Assembly (NCBI GenBank): GCA_012064415.1 | Contig: SSNU01000252.1 | Location: forward strand, 143,765 to 207,764 | Direction of reading: 5' to 3' | Length of the DNA stretch: 64,000 nt | From: Gyrodactylus bullatarudis | Taxonomy: Eukaryota; Platyhelminthes; Monogenea; Gyrodactylidea; Gyrodactylidae | Part shown: positions 1-10,408 of the stretch, in pieces | How the letters are laid out: each line of letters opens with the position of its first letter | How positions within the stretch are numbered: the stretch's first letter is position 1 | Made by a program: the position numbers and the translations under genes | The notes under the pieces: generated by a model | What the model was told of the DNA's origin: nothing | The model's input: the letters and a program-made list of their open reading frames with translations, nothing else | Database searches by the model: none

Positions 1-20
1 AAATCATGCATTTTAGGTGA

Positions 21-529
21 ATAAAATTTATCATTAAAAATCAAAATTTAGACATCAAAAAAATCATTGTTTTAGAACATAGCCCACTTAATATTTTGTT
101 GTCTAAAATTTATAAAAAATATAATTTTAAGGTTGTTTTTAAAAATAATATAAGTCTTGTTGATAAAATTTCAAAAAATGAAAATAACATTTTTGAGGGC
201 TGTGGTATTTATAAATTGAAGTGTAGCTGTGATAAAAGTTATATTGGTCAAACTGGTAGGAATTTTAGAACAAGAATCAAAGAACATAAAACAGTATTTT
301 TAGAAATGATAATAAGTCACATGTTTTTCAACATGTCTTAAACAATAATAAGCATAAAATAAATTTTGAGGAGGTTAAAATTCTTAGTGTACAGAAAAAC
401 TTTAGAAAGAGGTTAATTGATGAAGCTCTAGAAATAGGCAATAATGATACTTTTAATGGAAATGTTGGTGAAGTGAACATTGAGCAGGGTTGGATTCAGC
501 TTTTCGTCAAAAGAAGGAAGTTAAATTAA
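21..529 (+). pseudogene. Penelope-like retroelement, C-terminal GIY-YIG endonuclease (partial, frameshifted)
   Basis: The reading frame opens after a stop at 18-20 and runs through the GIY-YIG signature: GIYKLKC at about 210-230, then SYIGQTGRNFRTRIKEH to about 290. A CxC pair precedes YIGQTGR, as in the endonuclease of Penelope-like elements (PLEs). The frame breaks between about 300 and 314. From 314 a second frame continues the domain (SHVFQHVLNNNKHKINFEEV, then KILS, ending in KRRKLN and a TAA at 527-529). A one-step frameshift therefore inactivates the copy. The reverse transcriptase half expected upstream lies outside the window. In PLEs this enzyme cuts the target DNA for target-primed integration. 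A different GIY-YIG retroelement family is possible but less likely. Confidence 0.8.
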
Positions 530-696
530 ATCTGATAAAAGATTATTACTCTTTTCTGTTCTGATTATCTATACTTTATTATCATAGGTCAGCCTCTTGT
601 ATTATTCTATTCTCTCATCTGATTGGACAAAACTGATAGGTATGAGATCATGAAAGTATATAAATAGTAATTTGTCTTTTGACAAACTTGTCGTAC

Positions 697-740
697 CACT
701 GAAGAAGGCGTGTGAAGACAATCACCGTCGAAACGTTTGG
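697..740 (+). other. Stem-loop core downstream of the PLE ORF, hammerhead-like
   Basis: The sequence CCACTGAAGAAGGC is followed 16 nt later by CCGTCGAAACGTTTGG, about 170 bp after the endonuclease stop. PLE tails are known to carry minimal hammerhead ribozymes with CUGANGA and GAAAC boxes. Both boxes are present here, but an extra A follows CTGAAGA and the stem II pairing (GTG/CAC) is short. I see a motif of the right type in the right place; catalytic activity is not implied. Confidence 0.4.
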
Positions 741-3361
741 ATGACCATGGCTGAGAATGCTAATATTGACCTAAGTTTTAATAAATTTTATTATAAAACT
801 AATTTTAGATCATTTTTCACTGATTCGGAAATGATAAAGCTTCTTTTCAAAACTTGCTTTTCTGTTGTTAGGTCTGATGGCGATCATTTGAATTGCTTTT
901 GATCACTCTTTCAGAATAGTCTAAAATTTTCAACTCAACTTTTAGAATTGAGTAATATTCATATCAAAGCCATTAATTAAGAACTGGGTTTATCACTTAG
1001 CTACAATTAGCTGAGAACATACTACGATGACATTCATCAATTAAAATCTATACCGAACAGATCAAGTTACAAAATTATTTCGTATCGGCCGAATTTCTTT
1101 TGGATGAACAGATTCGATCCGTTCTCTTTCAACTTTCAATCTTTTATTATCAAGCAATTTTTATCAATGTACTTAAACTTGTAATGAATAAGAGTAAATG
1201 TTTGATTTGGAATTTTTCTTTAGAAAAAGATCAAATATTTGAGCATTCATTCTTTTAATACTATAAACTTTTACAGTTATTATTAACATTTGATTTTTAC
1301 AAAGTTTTATTGACACTAGATCTTTGTATTCTGAATACTATTTTTAACAAATTTGTTGATATGATAGACCGATTTAGTTCCATAGAATGAGGATTAGACA
1401 GGGTCCCTTTTTTAGTAAACGAAACGCCTAAATTTAGAATTTTCAGGTCAAAATTTTATTTAATAAAAATTAAATTGAATATTTGATTTCAAAAGTATAA
1501 CCCAATGAGGTTTGAAAATATTTTTCACCATAGTGAACAATCTCAAAATCTGCCTTTATCATTCTTCTATTCCATGAAAAATTCAAAACACCCTTGTAAT
1601 CTTCTAAATAATAAATCTTTATTCTTTGAAATAATTTTTTGGGAGAATAAAATAACTTTTGAAATTATTGGAAGTTAAAATTTAGAAAATAAATCCAGAA
1701 TAATTTTGAGATTAATCAGGATGTTTTAACCCTTTCATGAGGTTCGCCCTTTATATAAAATTCTTTTTGAAAATTCAGATAAAAATTATAATATTCCATA
1801 AATAGAGATACCTTCGTCCAATCCGATTTATTCTTTTCTTCTGTGTAAGAATGAACTGAAAGACTACAAAACTGCACAAACTTGAAAATGTCTTATGAGC
1901 TCAAAAAAAATATTTTTCCTGACCATGTAGAAAAATAACATTGAGTTCTTTTGTAAGAATTCTCATCCTCATATCAATTGGCTTACATGAAACATTGATA
2001 AACGGAATACCCTTGAAATAAGCTTGAAATTTTTTACAAGCTTTTACAATACTTGCATTTATAAACCTGATAATAAATCATCAGAGTAATGACACCCGTA
2101 AACTTTAACGAATACATTTTTCTGTACTTTACGAATGTCTCCTACTCTTTCACTGTGAATATATCTTCTTTACTTAGCTAGTGAATGAATTGCATACATT
2201 TTTCTACTGCTATTTAATGCTTGTTACGTTCGGCTATCCTTCCCTGCAATCAAAAAAAGTATTTCTAGTCTATATAAGAGAGCAATCCCATGTTGTATTG
2301 ATCTTTTTGCTTGTAATCGAAGGTCTAATCTATAGAAAGAACAATGAACTTTAAGGTAGAAATTAAAATGATGAAATAATTGGTATTGTAACAATTTTCT
2401 TACAGTTCAGATTAAAAGAAAAATTCTTGGAAAAAAATTATACCTAAACACGCTCAGCATTTAAATGAGCAATTTAAGAAAACATTTTCAATAATTATTA
2501 ATTATCATTTTATCGATTTGTATCATCTAAAATATCAAAAATTAAATTCTAAAAATATTAAAAATTTCATTTTAGAATTCCATAGAGCTTCTGATGCAGC
2601 CAGGAACTCTGGATGGGACAAATGACAAAAACCAAAAATTATCTAATGCGTACGTTTTACATTCCATAAAATGGCCAGATATACAAATTATCAAAAGATA
2701 AACACAAAAAAGGAGAGTAGAAGTAGAAAAGCAAAAAAATACTGGCACCAAAAGACGACGAGCTAGCATAATCAATGATGATCTTGGATCTGAAATAACA
2801 CCGACCAAAGAAAGATGCTTCTTTTTATCAAGAACCAAAGATGTCAAACTATCTGTTATTCGTGAGAAAAATCATGTCTTGATTTGCTAAGAATGACAAA
2901 AGTCTTGAAATATATAATATACATTGTATATCATGTCAGATGTAAAATTTTTATTTTATAAAAAAGTTTTAAATTAGAGAACAGCCCCCTTTTGGTCTTT
3001 TTATCATCGATTACATGAAAAAGAATGCCTTTTGGTGAGCCGTTAGTTTCTTTGTCAATCAGATAAACTACTGTTGAACAAGAGGTAGAAAAAGTTCTAT
3101 CGATTAATCTTAATGAGTAGGAAGGTGAAACGTGTAAAATGACCAACTTTCAGAGCGAAGGTTAAAAACTAAATAGAATCATGAAAACGATGAATTTAAC
3201 AAAGAATTAATTAGCTTTATAATGAATAAAACCTGAATCTAAAGCTATTTTCGATAGGGTTCTTCAGATTCAGAAATATTATAATTATTTCCCAATCGCG
3301 ACAGATATAACAAATATTAATTATAAATAATATTTACATAAGTTTTTATTATTGTTATAAA
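741..3361. other. No gene recognised
   Basis: AT-rich DNA with stops in all frames. The sense strand at about 2745-2889 reads openly (KRRRASIINDDLGSEITPTK and onward) but matches no family I know and has no clear splice context. An isolated TTAACCCTTTC at about 1730 looks like a piggyBac-type end, but no partner end was found. Confidence 0.5.
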
Positions 3362-3715
3362 ATGAATATTGATAATTCAAAAATGTTAAATGGACAATAT
3401 TTGAGTCCTATTGATATTGGAGATTCTATCCAATTCTAGAAATCTAAAGGTCCAAATCAGATGAATAAAAACACTATAGGTAAGGTCATTGATGAGACAA
3501 ATTTTTCGTTCAGAATTGTTACAGAGCATGGAGAATTGAAGGAGCTAATGTGTCGTTCACAGGCTTCTAACTGCCATTCTGATCGTGTATGTAAAAATAA
3601 AAAAATAAATTCTCATTTATTAAAAGTAGTTCTTATGAATACATTTTGTATTCAAAGTATACAAAAAAGGGCAGAGAGACATTCTACAATATATAGAAAT
3701 CCTACACATTTTTAA
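3362..3715 (+). pseudogene. Fragment resembling the C-terminal tail of an integrase-derived (Ginger/KRBA2-like) transposase
   Basis: One frame runs from ATG 3362 to a stop at 3713-3715, interrupted by a single TAG at 3437-3439. The read-through includes LSPIDIGDSIQF, then NTIGKVIDETNFSFRIVTEHGELKE and CRSQASNC. This resembles the tail of integrase-derived proteins, in which a G-D-x-V/I strand is followed by 'I.g.V.e......igTkhG.l...ysrsqf..C'. No DDE catalytic core is visible upstream, so only a tail remains. The resemblance is from memory of the family pattern and is weak to moderate. Confidence 0.35.
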
Positions 3716-4304
3716 GCAAATTACAATTCTTCTCTAGTGTTAAATTTTATAATGTCTAAGCAGGCTATCTTCCTTCTAATTTGAATAATTTTTTCAAAAA
3801 AATATATTATTTCGTTCTGCACTATTCAATAAAAAAATATATATTTCACATGATTATCGAAAATTAATACTTGTTTTAGTAATTTTATTTTCGATACCTT
3901 TTACGGATTTTTTCAGACGGATCCGAGTCTGAATTATCTGAAGAATTATCGATTAATTTCGGAATTTATGATTTTAACAAAAATGTCTCAAGACCAATTC
4001 AAAAGTGACACTTTAAATTTTTAGTTGGCGCGATTTTTCCATTTTTTCAATATGAGTTGTTTTTTCACGTTTTTTTTCATGATCACTATTAGACAAGGGG
4101 AACCAGAAATGGTCGTTTTGATTTTAGCAAACTCTTCATTATTTACTACTTGAAAATACTCTAATGATTAGAGTGATCTGAGATCATCTTTTTATGTATT
4201 GTTATTACTATTGGAAATTTTAAAAATTACAGCCAAGTCTTCTGTTCTAGACTCACATGTAAGATTAGAGAACCATTTTTTCATTACTAGCTGGTCGTTT
4301 TAAC
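3716..4304. other. No gene recognised
   Basis: AT-rich. A short acidic open stretch (SDGSESELSEELS, about 3914-3955) follows an acceptor-like TTTTTTCAG. It is too short to assign. Confidence 0.4.
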
Positions 4305-4308
4305 TTAA

Positions 4309-4472
4309 CCGTTTCACTGCCGAGTTATTTGGCCAAAAATATACCTAATGCAAGTTCACATTGTGAGTTTCAATTTAAACTTTAATTAATCCAGAAACCT
4401 ATCAAACTGGTAGAGTTATGAAGGTTCAAAAAATTGGAAAATGGACATATATGTCCATCGGCACCGAAAGAG
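4309..4472. mobile_element. piggyBac-type MITE, family A, copy 1
   Basis: A 164-bp element flanked by TTAA at 4305-4308 and 4473-4476. The left end is CCGTTTCACTGCCG and the right end is CGGCACCGAAAGAG, whose reverse complement (CTCTTTCGGTGCCG) matches. TTAA duplications and CCyTTT termini are the hallmark of piggyBac elements. The interior closely matches the copy at 38410-38603, including the stretch GGAAAATGGACATATATG near the right end. No coding capacity. Confidence 0.8.
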
Positions 4473-4476
4473 TTAA

Positions 4477-5253
4477 CTAAGGACCTCTAATATTTACTAT
4501 ATTTTGAATAGAAGGCTAGAATCTAACCGTTAGATGGTTCTATGATGCAATCCTTAACTCTGAGTCAATATTATAACACAAATATTTACTCTTGTTGCCG
4601 GGTTAATCTTTATCAGGTTTTGATCAAACAATGAAAGAAAATAACGCCTTCTTCTCGGAAAGGTGAGAGAAATCCGAGTAGTTTCACGATATTCTTAAAA
4701 TGTATGAAAAGATTTTATCAGACTAATAAAAGCTTAAAGTAAACTTCAATGGCATAAAATTATTCTCACCAAAGTCCGTCAAGATCTAAACTTCGCATCG
4801 AGGTCTAGTGAACAGTGATTAATAATCACTGATTATGAATCAGAAATCTACGTAATATTTTAATAATTTATCATAATTTACAAATATATTTTAAAATTTT
4901 GATCAAAACCATTCAACTCCTTCTATTTAACAGGGTTGTAGGGATTCCCCTTATACAACCAGAAATTCAGAGCTATTCAAAAGAGTGGATCTAATCGATA
5001 AAATAGGTAATTTTCAACTCAGTAGGTTAAAAACAAAAAAGATGGTAGCTTACTCTGATAAAAGAAATCTTACTCAAATTTAGTGATGAAATCGTTGAAA
5101 GAGTTAGAAGAATGGCTTTGATTGATGAAACGCCTATAACTTGAGTATACTTTGCGATAAACGACATGCAGGTGAAAAAAACTCTAGATTCTTGAAATAA
5201 TTCAAGCTTGACCATGACAACCAGCCTTTCGTTATTCTATTCTTGGACATTAT
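4477..5253. other. No gene recognised
   Basis: AT-rich DNA with no ORF or repeat that I could link to another part of the window. Confidence 0.5.
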
Positions 5254-5261
5254 GTATTTAT

Positions 5262-5721
5262 TAGACTTGAATGAAATTTCGTAAAACTGATGAAACCGCC
5301 TGTAATTTTGTTTAAATAATCTTTGAGCTATTTCTAAATCACTCCACCATGTCTGGCTGAGTCAACTCTTTAAATGATTTTTGTATCATATAAACAAAAT
5401 TTCGGAAATTTTCAAATTTCGAACGTTTTTTATTTTAATTTTTGTTAATTATATTCGATTTTATTAACTTTATGCAACTATTAATAGTTTAAATATTTTA
5501 TTTAAATAGTTTTTCATATTTTGGATTTTGAATGTAAAGGATTAAGACATTTTTAATGAAATTATTTTTGAAAATCTCTGAAATTTTGTTTATATGATAC
5601 AAGAATCATTTAAAGAGTTGACTCAGCCAGACATGGTGGAATGATTTAGAAATAGCTCAAAGATTATTTAAACAAAATTACAGGCGGTTTCATCAGTTTT
5701 ACCAAATTTCATCCAAGTCTA
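5262..5721. mobile_element. Foldback MITE with 8-bp target duplication (hAT-like), copy 1
   Basis: A 460-bp element flanked by GTATTTAT at 5254-5261 and again at 5722-5729. Ends are TAGACTTGAATGAAATTT and AAATTTCATCCAAGTCTA, a near-perfect inverted pair. Inverted pairing extends about 150 bp inward (for example CCACCATGTCTGGCTGAGTC near 5344 against GACTCAGCCAGACATGGTGG near 5620) around an AT-rich spacer. An 8-bp duplication fits hAT elements; P and Merlin elements also make about 8 bp. It shares its left end and interior motifs with 54617-55031. No ORF. Confidence 0.75.
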
Positions 5722-5729
5722 GTATTTAT

Positions 5730-8700
5730 GGCCATTTCGCTAAAAGTTATTCAATAAACAGAATCAGAGGGAAATTATTTCTTCGTTATAAGGTTGACTT
5801 GAAAATAATACTGGTTGCATTGACCGAAGGAGTGTTTATTATCGTTATCAAGAAAGTTTGAAGTTATTTGTACACTAGAAATTCAACTTATTGAAGATGA
5901 AAAAACTTTTCTGACAAGAATAACCAAAGAAGGGAATGTTTTCATGTGTGAAATAAACCAAGTTGCTATGATTTTTATTGATTTCCCAAGACTGGAGCCA
6001 ATGATTTAAAAAACAGAAATTGTAAAGAAAATTCCAGATATGAAACAGGTCTGGTTATCGCATTAGAAGTTTACGTTCTTGCTTCATCGAAAAATCTTAT
6101 TATGTGTACTTTAAGATTCCTGGAATAAGAAAAACATATAAATCAGTGACCTGTCTTACACTTTGAAGCTGCATAACTCATAATTAACACTTTAAATTGC
6201 TGCTTAAGGTATCTTTCACTGAGGTCAGAAAATTTCTGGACCGAAATTCTATGCTGATCACAAATTGGACTTAATAGAACTCAGAACGCCAGAAACGGAA
6301 ATTCGCACTGCATTGAAGACCGTCAATAAATCCATTTTTTCTGGTTATAAAAATGAATATAAAGCCAGGAATAACACTGTTCAAAAGAAGAAAAAATGAG
6401 AAATTTAACTGATGAAAAATGATGGCTGTTTGATAAGTTGATGCGACCAAAACAGCTCAAATTCCTCCTAACCAAAACAGGCATTGAAATTCATCTTTAG
6501 ATCTGATTCATCAGTTGGTGTTTCTAAAAAACCCCAACCTATTCTTTCTACCTGTCTTAATTTAATTAAGTCTTTTTTTCTGCTTGACTCTTCCACTAAT
6601 AGAAATTGATTTCATTGTCATTTGATTAATGAGTTTTAATCATCGATAAAAATTGTATTATTCTCTGTTATTTATATGATTATAGAGAGATATGATTGAT
6701 TGGAGAAGAATTAGAATCTAGTTCAATAATAATACGCGCAGCTAGGTAAACCATACCGGAAGCTTCTTGAAAAAAGAACTAGGTAGTGAATATTGAAACT
6801 GGTTTTTTTTCAAATATCAAAAGAGTTTATGTTTGAGAAAATCATGCATGAGAAAACGGCATGATGTAAATCAACCGTTAGGTTGTCAATATGAGCTCGA
6901 GTCTTTAGTTGATTTTTGAGATTTGAAAGGAATCAGATACTGAGATTTGTGATCAATATCAGACAAATGATATGAAGTCAACATCTTGCTGAAGAACAAT
7001 TTCGTTCAAAATTGTGAACAAATTGACTGCCATTACAGACTGAAAAGATAAGTGAAAAGTATTAATTCTGGTCTTGAATAAGTTATTAAGAATAATCTAA
7101 ATATACTCAATCAGACTAATAACTGAAAAGTTTAAGGTAAACAATGCTTACAGAGTTACAAAAGAATGTTTGTCAAATTTATGAAATACTCCTATTCTAA
7201 TTGATTAGTTAACAATAGTTTACTCAAAGATTCGAATCGGTTACTTTTGGATCAGAAAAGTGGCTGAAAATCAATGACACCATAGACCAAGAAATTATAG
7301 AAAATCTTTTAAATTAAAATCAACCAACATATAAAAAGGGAAAACTGAAGCCCTGATACGTTTTTATATTCTATCCGAAATACAGATCTTGAAAATTAAT
7401 CAAGTGAATATCGAACAAACTGTAACCATTTAGATACTCTTTAAAAGTATCAAATCAAGATGGATATACCATTACATAACAAGATGTCGAAATGAAGATC
7501 TATATTTATACATGTAATGAGCTGATATGCTTGAAAAATACTCAAAAGATTGGTTGTATCATCAAATTTTAAATAAGCTTTGCTTAGTATGAGATTACTA
7601 GTCAATAGAACTCAAGGCACATAAGGAATGATTAAAACTTACTAGCTTGGGAGTCTTTTTGGTTTTTGAATGAATCTGAGTTGGAAAATTTAAAAAATAT
7701 TTGGACAACTAAAATAGAAATCAAAGGCGTATGAGATTCAGATATTTAGCTGCGTGAAAATTCTTCGACACCATTAAATGAATTAGTAAACGATGAAGCT
7801 AATGAGATTAATGCACATTGTACCAACCTTGATGTTACCGCAATGATTGATTATATTGGTAAGGCAACTTTCTTTTTCCACACACTTTGTAATTAAAAAG
7901 TAAGTGTCCATATTATTATAATGATGAATTGTTTGGAAGGGGGTTGCTTCTATTAGAGTGTTCTAGAGTGTGTTTTACTAATCTTGGTTATTTTATCCAA
8001 GTTTGAGAAATTTTGGTATTTTTGAGATTAGTTTAGCGCGAATTATCGAAATAGATTATGGGCTATTGTTTGAACATAAGTTATAACTGAGAATTTCTGA
8101 CTTGGAACAATCTAGCTTCAAAATGTATAACCTGATTTAAGAAAAAAAATAATACTTTTCTGGTTTTTCCGAGTGAAGAACCCAAAATGGTTTTCGTTCA
8201 GCAAGACAGGATAAAATTTTTTTTTCCTTGATCTTCGCCGATTTTCTGGGTCGATCACACGAGTAAGAGTCAAATTTCCTCGAAATTTTTTTTTCTTGCA
8301 AAAGTGATCTACCCCTCTTTCCGAGATATCCTTTTTCTTCGCAATAAAAACACATCTATCGTATTTTAACGGCAGCATCAAATGTAAGGCGAAGACTATT
8401 TTCAGAACATCTTTAGACATCGGATTTGGCCAATTTGATCTAGACCTTCTATAATATCGTATTATTAATATTGGACATTAAATATCTATTATCTTGATTA
8501 TGATGAAAGAAATTCTAAATCTTAGAACTTTGACACACTCTGAATAAAAATACGTTCTTTAAGGAAAAAAAAGATTTTTTTAGTTCCTAGTCATGATTTT
8601 AATTGCAATATTTGTACAATAAATATAGAAATGTATTTATAAATGTACTGAAATGTCCGAATTTGGCATTGAAACCAGAATATCCCACCAGAAATCCATT

Positions 8701-10133
8701 ATATCCAAAATTCCATTCTATTTTACTTTCTCTAAACATACAAGCCAGGTAGAAAGGAAGTTGATTTGTGTGCAAAAGGAAGCGTTTATCTAATTTATAT
8801 GAAATTCTATGCATGTGATTTTCCCTGATCTCGATTTAATTCTGGCGAAACTTGTTCTCCTTCCATTAAAAATACTGACACCTCTCTTTTCTATTCACCC
8901 ATAAATCATAAAAATTGTAAGCCCTTCAAACTGTAAAATATATGAAAGAAGATAGATTAAAACCTAACTTGAATTTCTCAAAGCATCATCAGTGACAATA
9001 AAATAAAAATCATCCAAATTATCCCTTTCGATAACAGAGGTGATATATAACCCCTGTGTTCAAACTGACTTTTCTGATTCTTTATCACAAACTTTAAAAA
9101 ACCTCTTTTTTGAGAGAACCAATCAAATTTTCAACAAAGATATTCATTAATATAAAATTCTCTACACATTCCATATCTTAGTTCATTAATTGATGATGAT
9201 TTGTAAGAATAAGAGCAAGATTTTCCAAAATGCAAAAAAATACCTACTTTTAGCCCTATTTTTAGCATAACTTTGTTATTTGAGCAGATAATAGTTTGGC
9301 GATCCAAATTTTCTATCGTGTTAAATGTTCGCTAGCTAGACATAAGGATGCCATTGATATTTGAGCTTATTTAACCCGTCAAGACCTAGCGGGTGATTTG
9401 AGTAAAATTGAAATGGTTTATAATTCCTCCTAACTTTTTCGAAAAAATCCTCATGAAGGAGACTTCTAGGTGATTTGAAATCGATGATCATGCCTCAATA
9501 TATCTTTCAACTAACTCTCCAATGAAAATTCCCTAGAAATCTTCGATTTATTACCTCCTAATTATTGATGATCTATCTTCTACTTTATGTAATTATCTCA
9601 ATAATTCATTGGCCACTTTTCTGAAAGAAGAAATATTCTTTTGAATGGACTATGACTTATCAAGCCACAATATATTTTTAATTAAGTTATGAAAATTAAA
9701 AAAATGAATATAAAGTATGGTTTTTGGAACAACCACTCAGAAAAATCGAAGAGAAAGATTAGAAACCATACCCGTAGAATTCGAAAATGTGATCACCTTG
9801 ATTTCATCTCTTGAAATAAAAATGTTAGCCATTTTCAGGGTCTAAAAATTTTTATTTTCTAAATAGCTAATTCAGAACAAGCTATATTTTTTAAGCGTGA
9901 AATAAATAAGCAGCTTCGTCAAGAGTACTTTGTAAATGGGGTAAAATTTAAACTCCATTTTTACCTCAAGTTTTCAATATTTGATTTTTTGTAATCACTG
10001 TGATAAAATCCTTATGAATCCTTTTATGATCCGCTCAGCCAACTTCCTGTGATAACTGAATGCCATTTCAATGAAGGGAATTTTGAGATTTATTTAATGT
10101 ATTTTAATCATGTATTTAATAAAAATCAGTAAA
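5730..10133. other. Gene-poor stretch with possible decayed coding fragments
   Basis: No intact gene seen. At 7750-7893 one frame reads openly (LRENSSTPLNELVNDEANEI and onward to a stop), loosely like the acidic C-terminus of pogo/Tigger-type transposases, without a supporting catalytic core. On the minus strand at 8137-8420 two overlapping frames read openly. One contains CFYCEEKGYLGKRG, which could be a gag zinc knuckle whose His and last Cys have been lost. Neither is secure. Confidence 0.35.
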
Positions 10134-10408
10134 AGTAGATTTAATTAAGATATAACCAACCTTTTTCCAAAGCCTCTTCCAGACCAATAGGATCTAGATC
10201 AATAGAAAAACAAAGGTTTTTAGATAAAATTGAAGAGAGTTCAGGTTACAAGTGTCTCATCCACTGAAGAAGGTACTTGCTATCTCAGAACCGAAATGTC
10301 TGGAAGAGGCTTTGGAAAAAGGTTGGTTATATCCCGATTAAACTTACTTTTACTATATTTTTATTGAAGATTTCAGATTCCATCATGGAACAAAACAATT
10401 TTTCTATT
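10134..10408 (+). repeat. Dispersed stem-loop repeat (PLE-tail-like), copy 1
   Basis: The ends are inverted: AGTAGATTTAATTAAGATAT plus AACCAACC and CAAAGCCTCTTCCAGAC on the left, against GTCTGGAAGAGGCTTTGG and GGTTGGTTATATCCCGATTA on the right (about 10297-10344). The core CCACTGAAGAAGGTACTTGC...AACCGAAATGTCTGG (10261-10302) parallels the motif after the PLE endonuclease at 697. It is followed by TTTCAGATTCCATCATGG, which recurs alone at about 39905. Related copies lie at 18055-18262 (+) and 41231-41422 (-). Probably a non-autonomous or 5'-truncated retroelement tail. Confidence 0.6.

Noticed and set aside
672..902. 76-codon frame downstream of the GIY-YIG fragment
   Set aside because: It overlaps the structured PLE tail motif and has no homology.
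1726..1760. TTAACCCTTTCATGAGG, like a piggyBac-type end
   Set aside because: No second end or matching TTAA-bounded partner nearby.
7750..7893. Open frame with an acidic stretch like a Tigger transposase C-terminus
   Set aside because: No DDE core or HTH domain found upstream in any frame; the resemblance is too vague to call.
9372..9400. TTAACCCGTCAAGACC, another possible TTAA terminus
   Set aside because: No inverted partner; may be chance.
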